From positions 6,426 to 20,166 of the forward strand of contig DJMI01000039.1 of the NCBI GenBank assembly GCA_002435335.1: 13,741 bases of DNA, given 5' to 3'. The stretch comes from Nitrosomonas sp. UBA6494 (GTDB lineage Bacteria; Pseudomonadota; Gammaproteobacteria; Burkholderiales; Nitrosomonadaceae). The translations under genes were made by a program, and so were the position numbers. The first letter of the stretch is position 1. Each line of letters starts with the position of its first letter. Below are positions 7,457-13,467 of this stretch, one piece after another. The notes under the pieces were generated by a model. The model did no database searches. It saw only the letters and a list, made by a program, of their open reading frames with translations, and was not told the origin of the DNA.

Positions 7457-8906
7457 TAATCAATTCTCCTGTATTTGTTGTTGTAATTGCCAGCGGTAAT
7501 TTAAGTGACACAAATGTGCCTTGTTTGGGTGCGCCGCGAATCAGAAACTGACCGCCGAGTTGCTGTGCTCTTTCATTCATACCGATGATTCCGAAAGATT
7601 CCGGATTAGAGGATTTTGTCTGGTCAATGCCGATACCGTTGTCTTTGATGGAAATTAAAATACTATCCTGTGCTTCGATCAGCTCTACATCGACTTGAGT
7701 CGCTTGTGCGTGTCGCGTGATGTTGGTAAAGACTTCCTGAATGATCCGAAAGATGCTTGTTTCCTGGTTTTTGTTGTGACAAGTCAAATGCGGCAATGAC
7801 AGTTTTAGTGAGCATCGAATATTGGTGCGCTGCTCGAAGTCTCGAACCAGCCATTCGATAGCACCGAGTAATCCTAGATTATCCAGCACATTGGGGCGCA
7901 GATTTACGGAAACCCTGCGCGCGGTTTCGATCGCTTCGCCTGTTAATTCATGTAGCGATTTAATTCGTTCGTGCATCGGATTCGCGCTGATTTTTTTGGA
8001 CAGCCAATCAAGATCCATTTTTAGAACGGTTAAACTGCCTCCTAATACATCGTGAATTTCCCGACCTATTCGTGCTCGTTCTTCTTCGCGCACATCTTGT
8101 AAGTGCGTGGTCAGATGGCGTAAGTTTTCGATCAATTGTTTGCGCTCCGAGATATCCTCGATCATGCATAAATAGCAAGTTTCCTTATCGTTTATCATTT
8201 CAAATGAAACGATAAACATTTCAATCCAAATGATCTTCCCATCGGGTTGCAGAATTCTTTTTTCTGTTTTGTAATCGATAGGTTCATGATCCAGGAAAAA
8301 ATCGATTTCGTTCTGATAAGAAACCAAATCGTCGGGATGAATGATATCAGCTTGATTGCCGTCGATAAGTTCACCCATGTTTCTGCCGACGATAAATGCG
8401 TATCTGGGATTGACGTCATAAAATTTTCCGGTTCTCAGATTCACCAGAGCAATACCTACAGGCGCTTTTTCAAAAATCGTCTGGAATCGTTTTTGTGCTT
8501 TTTGGATATTCTGTTCTATTCGCTTTCTTTCAATAGAATAGCGGATGACGCGAGACAATACACCTTTGGTCAGATTGCCCTTTACGAGATAATCCTGAGC
8601 TCCCGCTTGAATTGCTTTAATTGCAAGTTTTTCATCATCTCTAAACGATAAGACTGCAATCGGAATATTGGCGGCGTTTTTCCGTAGCAGATTAACGGTC
8701 GTGATGCCATCGCTATCCGGTAAGGTAAGATCCGACAAAATGAGATCAAACGATTGCTTGCCGATTAATTCAAAGGCCGATTTTAAGCGCTCCGTATGCA
8801 CCACGGAAATTTGATCGCCCATTGCCTGTTGCAAGTCGTTTTGCACCAGAATGGCATCCGCTTCGTTGTCTTCGATCAACAAGATGTGAATTTTTGTGGC
8901 ATTCAT
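7449..8906 (-). CDS. Hybrid sensor: receiver-PAS-HisKA_3-HATPase histidine kinase
   Basis: This 485-residue cytosolic kinase has no membrane segment. An N-terminal receiver (about 5-125) has Glu12-Asp13, phospho-acceptor Asp59 (LILSDLTLPD) and Lys109. A short linker helix leads to a PAS domain (about 140-255). The NarX/DegS-type dimerisation domain has phospho-His285 in ERARIGREIHDVLGG, and the RPNVLDNLGL stretch (337-346) is typical of this class. The HATPase domain has Asn395 in the N box, DNGIG at 422-426 and the GIIGMNERA segment at 439-447. The receiver precedes the kinase instead of following it, so phosphorylation by an upstream kinase may gate this one. It should phosphorylate the NarL-type regulator encoded next, whose gene overlaps by 8 bases. 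The ATG complements 8904-8906. Its ribosome site is weak. The PAS ligand cannot be told. Confidence 0.95.
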   Translation of the reverse strand: MNATKIHILLIEDNEADAILVQNDLQQAMGDQISVVHTERLKSAFELIGKQSFDLILSDLTLPDSDGITTVNLLRKNAANIPIAVLSFRDDEKLAIKAIQAGAQDYLVKGNLTKGVLSRVIRYSIERKRIEQNIQKAQKRFQTIFEKAPVGIALVNLRTGKFYDVNPRYAFIVGRNMGELIDGNQADIIHPDDLVSYQNEIDFFLDHEPIDYKTEKRILQPDGKIIWIEMFIVSFEMINDKETCYLCMIEDISERKQLIENLRHLTTHLQDVREEERARIGREIHDVLGGSLTVLKMDLDWLSKKISANPMHERIKSLHELTGEAIETARRVSVNLRPNVLDNLGLLGAIEWLVRDFEQRTNIRCSLKLSLPHLTCHNKNQETSIFRIIQEVFTNITRHAQATQVDVELIEAQDSILISIKDNGIGIDQTKSSNPESFGIIGMNERAQQLGGQFLIRGAPKQGTFVSLKLPLAITTTNTGELIND

Positions 8907-8918
8907 CGGTTGTTATGT

Positions 8919-9353
8919 TCAATAAATGATGGCCGCGGAGAACCAGAAGTCCCTGATCGATCTGGCTATCCTGATATAGCTTTCAAAATCTCCGGGCTTT
9001 CTGACATAAGCATTGCTGCCGTGCTCGTAAGCCGCTTTGACATCTTCCGGCGCATCCGATGAAGTGAAAATGATGACCGGGATAAAACTTGATTTCGGAT
9101 AGGATCTTAATTCAATCAAAACCTCCAATCCGCTTTTTTTGGGCATATTCAGATCCAGGAGGATGATGCTTGGAAGAGAGGTTTGTTCTTTAATAAATTG
9201 CAGAGCACGACAGCTATCGTCAACGATATGAATTTCACTATTGATTTCGGATATGGCAAAAGCTTCTTTTATCAGCAGCGCATCGGTAGGATTGTCATCA
9301 ATGATCAAAATGCTGCTCGGTTGAGTCTTGTCTTTATTTTTTATGTGATTCAT
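8919..9353 (-). CDS. Single-domain response regulator, Rcp1-like
   Basis: This 144-residue receiver has no output domain. Landmarks are Asp19-Asp20, phospho-acceptor Asp67 in LLDLNMP, Thr97-Ser98 and Lys119 followed by Pro. The LNMPKKSGLEVL stretch and the EHGSNAYVRKP stretch are typical of the Rcp1 group, the receivers that partner cyanobacterial and bacterial phytochrome kinases. It lies 9 bases after the PAS kinase gene and 12 bases before the receiver-PAS kinase gene, so it most likely takes phosphate from the first kinase. It could act as a phosphate sink, a relay or a protein-binding switch. The ATG complements 9351-9353. The C-terminus (RDFWFSAAIIY) is rich in aromatic residues. Confidence 0.93.
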   Translation of the reverse strand: MNHIKNKDKTQPSSILIIDDNPTDALLIKEAFAISEINSEIHIVDDSCRALQFIKEQTSLPSIILLDLNMPKKSGLEVLIELRSYPKSSFIPVIIFTSSDAPEDVKAAYEHGSNAYVRKPGDFESYIRIARSIRDFWFSAAIIY

Positions 9354-9362
9354 TGCTTATTT

Positions 9363-10424
9363 CTATGATTTGGGAATGGCAAAATAAAATTCTGAACCGA
9401 TATTCGGTGTGGATTTGACCCAAATCTTTCCTTTATGATGGTCGATTATCTTTTTGCAAATTGCGAGACCGATTCCTGTTCCTGCATATTCTCTACGGCT
9501 ATGCAAACGCTGAAATACTTGGAATATACGTTCCAAGTACCGCTCTTCCATGCCGATGCCGTTATCGCTCACGCAAAAAATCCATTCGTTACTTTCTTCC
9601 TTGATACCGATGTGGATTCTAGGTTGTTGCTGTCCGCGAAATTTGATTGCATTGCTGATTAGGTTGTGGAAAAGCTGCGTAAATTGAAAAGGAATTCCTT
9701 TTACAACGGGGAGTTTGTCGTAACTGATGAGGGCGTGACTTTCATCGATAGCAATAGACAGATCGGTTAAAACATAATTCAATTGTTGTGCGCAATCGAC
9801 ATCGGAGAACGCTTGATCGGGGTTTGTTTGCGCGTATGTCAATAAGTCGTTGATAAGCATTTGCATGCGTGTTGCGCCGTCGATTACAAGCGCGATCAAT
9901 TCATCGGTGCGCTTGTCAAGCTGGTTGTCGCAATGTCTTTTCAGTAATTGCGTGAAGCTGTTGATTGCACGCAACGGTTCTTGCAGATCATGGGTTACGA
10001 CATAGGCAAATTGTTCCAGTTCGTCATTGGATCGCGTCAATTCAGCGATCTTTGCTTCCATTCGTTGTTTCGTTTCCTTGCATTCGGTTATTTCGGTATG
10101 AATTGCTGTGTAATGTTCAGGTGTCCCTGTACTGTTGAGGATGGGTATGACGGTAGTGCTCGTCCAAAATAGGGAGCCATCTTTGGCGCGATTTCGGATT
10201 TCCCCTTTCCAAATTTCGCCTTGAGCAATGGTGCGCCACATTTCACGCGCAGATTCTTCCGAATGATCATCCGAATTGATCATTCGGATATTCCGGCCAA
10301 CGAGCTCGTCAGCCGGGTATTTGCAGATATGACAAAATTTGTTGCTGACATATTCGATGGTTCCATCCGTATCCGTGGTGGTGATACCGATATGATCGTC
10401 AAGCAAATTATCAATCAAACCCAA
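9363..10424 (-). CDS. PAS sensor histidine kinase (HisKA, phytochrome-like kinase core), TTG start
   Basis: This cytosolic kinase of about 353 residues is the first gene of the minus-strand block. One PAS domain (about 8-117) is of the common type with a WRTIAQGEIWKGEIRNRAKDG segment. A coiled coil (118-136) leads to the HisKA domain with phospho-His145 (FAYVVTHDLQEPLRAI). The HATPase domain has Asn258 (NLISNAIKF), DNGIG at 287-291 and TGIGL at 316-320. This kinase core is the type found behind phytochromes, but no GAF/PHY light-sensing module is present. No in-frame ATG exists between the upstream stop (complement of 10524-10526) and the PAS domain. The coordinates give the outer TTG (10422-10424). 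A second TTG at 10416-10418 lies about 7 bases after GGAAAGGGG (complement of 10425-10433) and is at least as likely. Two PAS cysteines form a Cys-His-Ile-Cys motif (31-34). Confidence 0.92.
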   Translation of the reverse strand: MGLIDNLLDDHIGITTTDTDGTIEYVSNKFCHICKYPADELVGRNIRMINSDDHSEESAREMWRTIAQGEIWKGEIRNRAKDGSLFWTSTTVIPILNSTGTPEHYTAIHTEITECKETKQRMEAKIAELTRSNDELEQFAYVVTHDLQEPLRAINSFTQLLKRHCDNQLDKRTDELIALVIDGATRMQMLINDLLTYAQTNPDQAFSDVDCAQQLNYVLTDLSIAIDESHALISYDKLPVVKGIPFQFTQLFHNLISNAIKFRGQQQPRIHIGIKEESNEWIFCVSDNGIGMEERYLERIFQVFQRLHSRREYAGTGIGLAICKKIIDHHKGKIWVKSTPNIGSEFYFAIPKS

Positions 10425-10498
10425 CCCCTTTCCCGTATGAAAAGATTGCTGGGTGGTATGATCGCAAGAGGAAAATTCGGTAGGAGCTGCTGTGACAT
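10415..10498 (-). other. Possible 27-codon leader ORF in front of the PAS kinase
   Basis: An ATG (complement of 10496-10498) opens a 27-residue frame. It ends in a TGA (complement of 10415-10417) that overlaps the second candidate TTG start of the kinase (TTGA). It lies downstream of the predicted start site near 10543, and the kinase ribosome site (GGAAAGGGG) is inside it, as expected for translational coupling. It has no good ribosome site of its own and its peptide resembles nothing I know. It may be chance. Confidence 0.2.
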
Positions 10499-10542
10499 TA
10501 CGTAAAAAAATAAACTGACTAAATTACGCCATCTGCAAAGAC

Positions 10543-10593
10543 TGCGTTCATTATAAATTTTTGCGCATATGGCACAGGATCGATCAAGATCAA
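10543..10593 (-). promoter_or_regulatory. Predicted FNR-type promoter for the signalling operon
   Basis: Read on the minus strand, TTGATCTTGATCGA (complement of 10580-10593) matches the FNR/Anr consensus TTGAT-N4-ATCAA at 9 of 10 positions. Downstream is a perfect -10 hexamer TATAAT (complement of 10550-10555). This puts the start site near 10543 and the box centre at about -43, close to the -41.5 of activator-dependent (class II) FNR promoters. There is no -35 hexamer at the right distance (CCTGTG), as expected for such promoters. The leader would be about 120 bases. Confidence 0.45.
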
Positions 10594-10691
10594 TTTTAAT
10601 TCATACCATCTAATATGCCGATTATTCATTTTTAGTATTAGGAAATAGCCTTTAAACTTGTTAATAATAATTACATTTTTACGAAAAGTAT

Positions 10692-10705
10692 TTGATATGG
10701 ATCAT
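10692..10705. promoter_or_regulatory. Second FNR-like box in the divergent region
   Basis: TTGATATGGATCAT matches the FNR consensus TTGAT-N4-ATCAA at 9 of 10 positions. It is nearly symmetric, so it could serve either direction. On the minus strand a TATTAT (complement of 10664-10669) sits exactly where a -10 element would be for a box centred at -41.5. On the plus strand no good -10 lies at that distance. It may be a second, upstream operon promoter or a control site for the chemoreceptor gene. Confidence 0.4.
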
Positions 10706-10786
10706 TAACTGGATGATTAAACACATGCGCAAACCATATTCTTTTCGATGATTTTTCCATGTATATGTTAATGCAATAAATTTTTC

Positions 10787-10816
10787 AATGGTTTGTTAAT
10801 TTCTTAATTAACCATT
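10787..10816. repeat. Imperfect inverted repeat (13-bp arms)
   Basis: AATGGTTTGTTAA (787-799 within the 10,000 block) pairs with TTAATTAACCATT (804-816) over a 4-base loop, with one mismatch and one G-U pair. It lies in the AT-rich non-coding region. No T-tract follows, so it is not a plain terminator. It may be an operator or an RNA stem. Confidence 0.35.
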
Positions 10817-10891
10817 TCGCTATTGCCACTCATCGGTTCACAGGCATTCAGTTTCCCTGGAAATAATATTCATCTTTCTAATTAAAAACTA

Positions 10892-10905
10892 TAGGAAAAT
10901 TCCTA
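10892..10905. repeat. Perfect 14-base palindrome TAGGAA-AA-TTCCTA
   Basis: The arms TAGGAA and TTCCTA flank two bases, a shape typical of a dimeric regulator site. A further single TAGGAA half-site lies at 10639-10644. The binding protein is unknown. The site is 167 bases upstream of the chemoreceptor start. Confidence 0.3.
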
Positions 10906-10943
10906 ATCTTTGCGCGAACTGACTTTTTTAACAAGGAAAATCA

Positions 10944-10967
10944 ATGAGTGTTTTTCTTACAGAGTGA
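10944..10967 (+). other. Possible 7-codon leader peptide upstream of the chemoreceptor
   Basis: An ATG with a good ribosome site (AAGGAA at 10933-10938, 5 bases before the ATG) opens a seven-residue frame, MSVFLTE, ending in TGA. A perfect dyad (10968-10983) begins at the next base. The arrangement recalls a translated leader followed by an RNA hairpin, but no terminator T-tract follows the hairpin, so attenuation is not shown. It may be chance. Confidence 0.25.
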
Positions 10968-10983
10968 TCGTGAGTTCTCACGA
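10968..10983. repeat. 16-base palindrome directly after the short leader ORF
   Basis: TCGTGAG and CTCACGA arms of 7 bases flank TT. In RNA this gives a short stem with a tight loop; in DNA it is a good dimer-binding site. It is followed by an A-rich run, so it is not a terminator on the plus strand. Confidence 0.35.
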
Positions 10984-11071
10984 ATAAAAAAGAATGCGCC
11001 GACAAAATTTATGTGCCCTTGCGCCGAAACATGCAGTTTCTATTCTATCGATAACAAGGGAAGGACAATAA

Positions 11072-12769
11072 ATGAGAGTAAATCTTCCGGTTTCAAATGT
11101 GGAGTATCCCATACATGACGATACTCTGATTGTTTCAACGACGGACTTAAAAGGGCGTATTACTTATGTGAATCCGACTTTTATTGAAGTCAGCGGATTC
11201 AGTAAGGAAGAATTGATCGGCAAGGCGCATAATATCGTACGTCATCCCGATGTCCCGCCCGAAGCGTTCGAGGATTTATGGAATACCCTCAAACAGGGTT
11301 TGCCGTGGACCGGCTTGGTTAAGAATCGACGCAAAAATGGGGATTATTATTGGATTATAGCCAATGCAACGCCACTGGTGGAAAACGGCCAAGTTACCGG
11401 ATATTTGTCAGTTCGCACCAAAGCATCTCGAGAATTGATCGAGCAAACTATTCCGATCTATCGTCAATTCCTGGAAGGAAAAGCGCGGCATTTAAAAATC
11501 GAGAAAGGCGAGGTTAAAAGAAACGATTTTATCGGGAAGCTGATGGATTTTTTTCGGCCTACCGTCGCTAAACGGATCGGTTTTTGTTTCGGTACTATGG
11601 CCTTATTGCTGTTGGCAGTCGGCGGAATTGGGTGGTGGCAACTTGCAGGGATAAAGGAGATGGCATCTCTAAGTAATATCCTTGCTGGAATGACGATGGC
11701 TGGGATAGTGTTGATGGCTTATTTTGCGGTCAGCATGGTAAAAAACATCCTGTCGCCGCTTAAACAAGCGACTCATATCGCCAATACATTGGCAGCGGGT
11801 GATTTGACCGGCAAATTTGTGGTCGATCGTAACGATGAATTCGGTAAATTACTTAAGGCGCTCACTCAGATGGGAGTGAATCTGAGAGCCACTGTACTCG
11901 ATGTGCAAAAGAATGCATTGTCGGTACGTCAGGCTACTGAAGAGATCGCAGCGGGAAATCTTGATTTATCGCAGCGTACCGAAGAGCAGGCTTCATCGTT
12001 GGAAGAAACGGCGTCCAGCATGGAGGAACTCACTTCAGCGGTACGGCAAAATACTGACAATTCGATCAGCGCCAACCAGTTTGCTATGTCAGCTCGAGAT
12101 GTTACCGCGAAAGGTGGAGATATGATGAGAGCAGTTGTCGACACGATGTCATCGATCAGCGAAAGCTCCAATAAAATTGCCGACATAATCAATGTCATTG
12201 ACGGCATCGCCTTTCAGACCAACATCCTGGCATTGAATGCGGCGGTTGAAGCTGCGCGCGCCGGAGAGCAAGGGCGCGGGTTTGCGGTGGTGGCGACCGA
12301 AGTCCGTAATCTTGCACAACGTAGTGCGACTGCGGCAAAAGAAATAAAAGTGCTGATCGATGATTCGGTGCATAAGGTCAGCGAGGGTACCGAATTAGTT
12401 CATAAGACCGGTAAAACGATGGATGAAATCATAAATTCCATCAAACACGTGACGGAAATTATGTCGGACATTACGGCGGCATCCAAAGAGCAGAGTACCG
12501 GCATTGAGCAGGTCAATCAGGCAGTTACGCAAATGGACGAAGTGACGCAACAAAATGCGGCGTTGGTGGAACAAGCTGCCGCCGCGGCCGGTTCCTTGGA
12601 GCAACAAGCCAATGAATTGGTGGGGGCTATTTCTATTTTTAATGTTGCGCAAGGTAATGCTAAATACCAAGCCGAGGTAGTACGGATGAAAGATAGAAAA
12701 ACTACGAAACAAACTGATCGTGTTCCTTTTGATCATTCAATGGAACAGGAACATCGAATGGTTGGATAA
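11072..12769 (+). CDS. aer: Aer-like aerotaxis/energy-taxis receptor (PAS-TM-HAMP-methyl-accepting signalling domain)
   Basis: This 565-residue inner-membrane chemoreceptor has a cytoplasmic N-terminal PAS domain (about 10-118) strikingly like E. coli Aer. The residues implicated in FAD binding in Aer fall at the same numbers: Asn34, Arg57, His58, Asp60 (VRHPD), Trp79 and Asn85 (KNRRKNGDYYW). Two close hydrophobic segments (about 168-189 and 203-222) form the membrane anchor with almost no periplasmic part. A HAMP domain (about 220-272, with Pro229 and DEFG at 255-258) follows. The coiled-coil signalling domain carries the conserved tip (IAFQTNILALNAAVEAARAGEQ, 379-400), which binds CheA/CheW. 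There is no NWETF-type tail for CheR/CheB. It should sense the redox state of the respiratory chain through FAD and steer swimming. ATG 11072 has a strong ribosome site (AAGGGAAGGA at 11056-11065). The gene stands alone and ends in a strong terminator. Confidence 0.93.
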   Translation: MRVNLPVSNVEYPIHDDTLIVSTTDLKGRITYVNPTFIEVSGFSKEELIGKAHNIVRHPDVPPEAFEDLWNTLKQGLPWTGLVKNRRKNGDYYWIIANATPLVENGQVTGYLSVRTKASRELIEQTIPIYRQFLEGKARHLKIEKGEVKRNDFIGKLMDFFRPTVAKRIGFCFGTMALLLLAVGGIGWWQLAGIKEMASLSNILAGMTMAGIVLMAYFAVSMVKNILSPLKQATHIANTLAAGDLTGKFVVDRNDEFGKLLKALTQMGVNLRATVLDVQKNALSVRQATEEIAAGNLDLSQRTEEQASSLEETASSMEELTSAVRQNTDNSISANQFAMSARDVTAKGGDMMRAVVDTMSSISESSNKIADIINVIDGIAFQTNILALNAAVEAARAGEQGRGFAVVATEVRNLAQRSATAAKEIKVLIDDSVHKVSEGTELVHKTGKTMDEIINSIKHVTEIMSDITAASKEQSTGIEQVNQAVTQMDEVTQQNAALVEQAAAAAGSLEQQANELVGAISIFNVAQGNAKYQAEVVRMKDRKTTKQTDRVPFDHSMEQEHRMVG

Positions 12770-12797
12770 AAGACGTTAAATTAAACGTGCACTGATG

Positions 12798-12834
12798 AGT
12801 GCATCATCCAAGAATTGGGTGATGCACTTTTTTT
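12798..12834 (+). terminator. Strong rho-independent terminator after the chemoreceptor gene
   Basis: A 12-bp stem (AGTGCATCATCC at 12798-12809, GGGTGATGCACT at 12817-12828, with one G-U pair) and a 7-base loop are followed by seven Ts (12828-12834). Confidence 0.9.
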
Positions 12835-12873
12835 CGTTGTGTGAAAAGCGGCAGCGTAAATGCTAATCGCCGC

Positions 12874-12879
12874 TATAAT
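12874..12879 (+). promoter_or_regulatory. Consensus -10 element (TATAAT) before the rlpA-like gene
   Basis: A perfect TATAAT lies just after the preceding terminator. No convincing -35 hexamer or extended -10 (TGn) is present. It predicts a start site near 12886, which would exclude the ATG at 12860 as the start codon. Confidence 0.4.
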
Positions 12880-12886
12880 AGAGTAT

Positions 12887-13411
12887 ATGGTTGGTAAGTA
12901 TCAGCTTCGATTCGCTATGTATCAGTCTATTGCTCATTCACATATACACATCTTTGTTTTGGCGTTAATCACCGCTTTATTTAGCGGTTGCGCTACGATG
13001 ACCAACGATGCGCCTCAGCGCTCGCTTGAACTGCGCAATCAACGTTCCCCGAATCTGGCTGCACCCTATAACAAACCTTATCGGGTGCGCGGGGTTACTT
13101 ATTATCCGATGCGTTCCGCGGCGGGGTACCGTGAGATCGGGCATGCTTCCTGGTATGGATCGGAATCGGGGAATCGGACTGCCATGGGGATGCGTTTTGT
13201 GCCGCATGAATTGACCGCTGCGCATAAAACACTGCCTTTGCCGTCAAAAGTCAGGGTGACTAATTTGCAGAATGGTCGTCAAGTGGATGTTTTGGTGAAC
13301 GATCGCGGACCATTCAAAAAAGGTAGGATCATCGATTTATCGCACGGTGCAGCAAGAAAAATCGGTTTGCATGGTGTTGGGAAAGTTAAGATTGAGCATC
13401 TAAAGCATTAG
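12887..13411 (+). CDS. rlpA: RlpA-family septal ring lytic transglycosylase-like lipoprotein
   Basis: This is a small outer-membrane lipoprotein of the RlpA family, about 174 residues from ATG 12887. A signal peptide ends in a lipobox (Leu-Phe-Ser-Gly-Cys, Cys codon at 12989-12991). A short linker with the family YYPMRSAAGY segment leads to a double-psi beta-barrel: GHASWYG, LTAAHKTLPLPSKVRVTNL, VNDRGPF and GRIIDLSHGAA. RlpA cuts stem-peptide-free (naked) glycan strands at the septum. There is no C-terminal SPOR domain. In the TANGE motif of active RlpA the glutamate is replaced by Met (Arg-Thr-Ala-Met-Gly-Met, Met codon at 13190-13192), while the histidine of AAH and the aspartate of NDRGP are kept, so activity is uncertain. 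Possible starts are ATG 12860, 12887 and 12917. I prefer 12887, which gives a basic n-region and lies at or after the predicted transcript start. None has a good ribosome site. Confidence 0.88.
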   Translation: MVGKYQLRFAMYQSIAHSHIHIFVLALITALFSGCATMTNDAPQRSLELRNQRSPNLAAPYNKPYRVRGVTYYPMRSAAGYREIGHASWYGSESGNRTAMGMRFVPHELTAAHKTLPLPSKVRVTNLQNGRQVDVLVNDRGPFKKGRIIDLSHGAARKIGLHGVGKVKIEHLKH

Positions 13412-13455
13412 CACGCCGTTGAAGAATTTTTTTGCAAACCTTCTTCAACGGTGTG
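13412..13455. terminator. Long hairpin between the convergent rlpA and cytochrome c genes
   Basis: A 15-bp inverted repeat (CACGCCGTTGAAGAA at 13412-13426 and its partner at 13441-13455, one G-U pair) encloses a 14-base loop. It starts right after the rlpA stop and ends 12 bases from the cytochrome gene stop. There is no T-tract after the stem on either strand; the seven Ts lie in the loop. It may be a two-way transcript end or 3'-end stabiliser. Confidence 0.55.
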
Positions 13456-13467
13456 TTGCCGATGAAA

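Larger units (their letters stand above)
10499..11071. other. AT-rich divergent intergenic region
   Basis: About 570 bases between the signalling operon and the chemoreceptor gene, clearly richer in A and T than the genes on either side. Apart from the listed FNR-like boxes, -10 elements, dyads and tiny ORFs, I see one direct repeat: TGCGCCGA at 10995-11002 and again at 11020-11027. I see no longer ORF with protein-like character and no tRNA or known riboswitch pattern. Confidence 0.6.

Noticed and set aside
10221..10505. 94-codon plus-strand ORF opposite the kinase start region
   Set aside because: It is antisense to the well-supported kinase gene, has no recognisable domain and no clear ribosome site; it is a shadow frame.
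10570..10585. TGGCAC resembling a sigma-54 -24 element
   Set aside because: The matching -12 element (TTGC) is absent at the required distance; the sequence there is CGATC.
10984..11054. GCCGACAA and ATCGATAA resembling a flagellar sigma-28 -10 element before the chemoreceptor
   Set aside because: No TAAA-type -35 lies at the proper spacing for either; the nearest candidates are several bases off.
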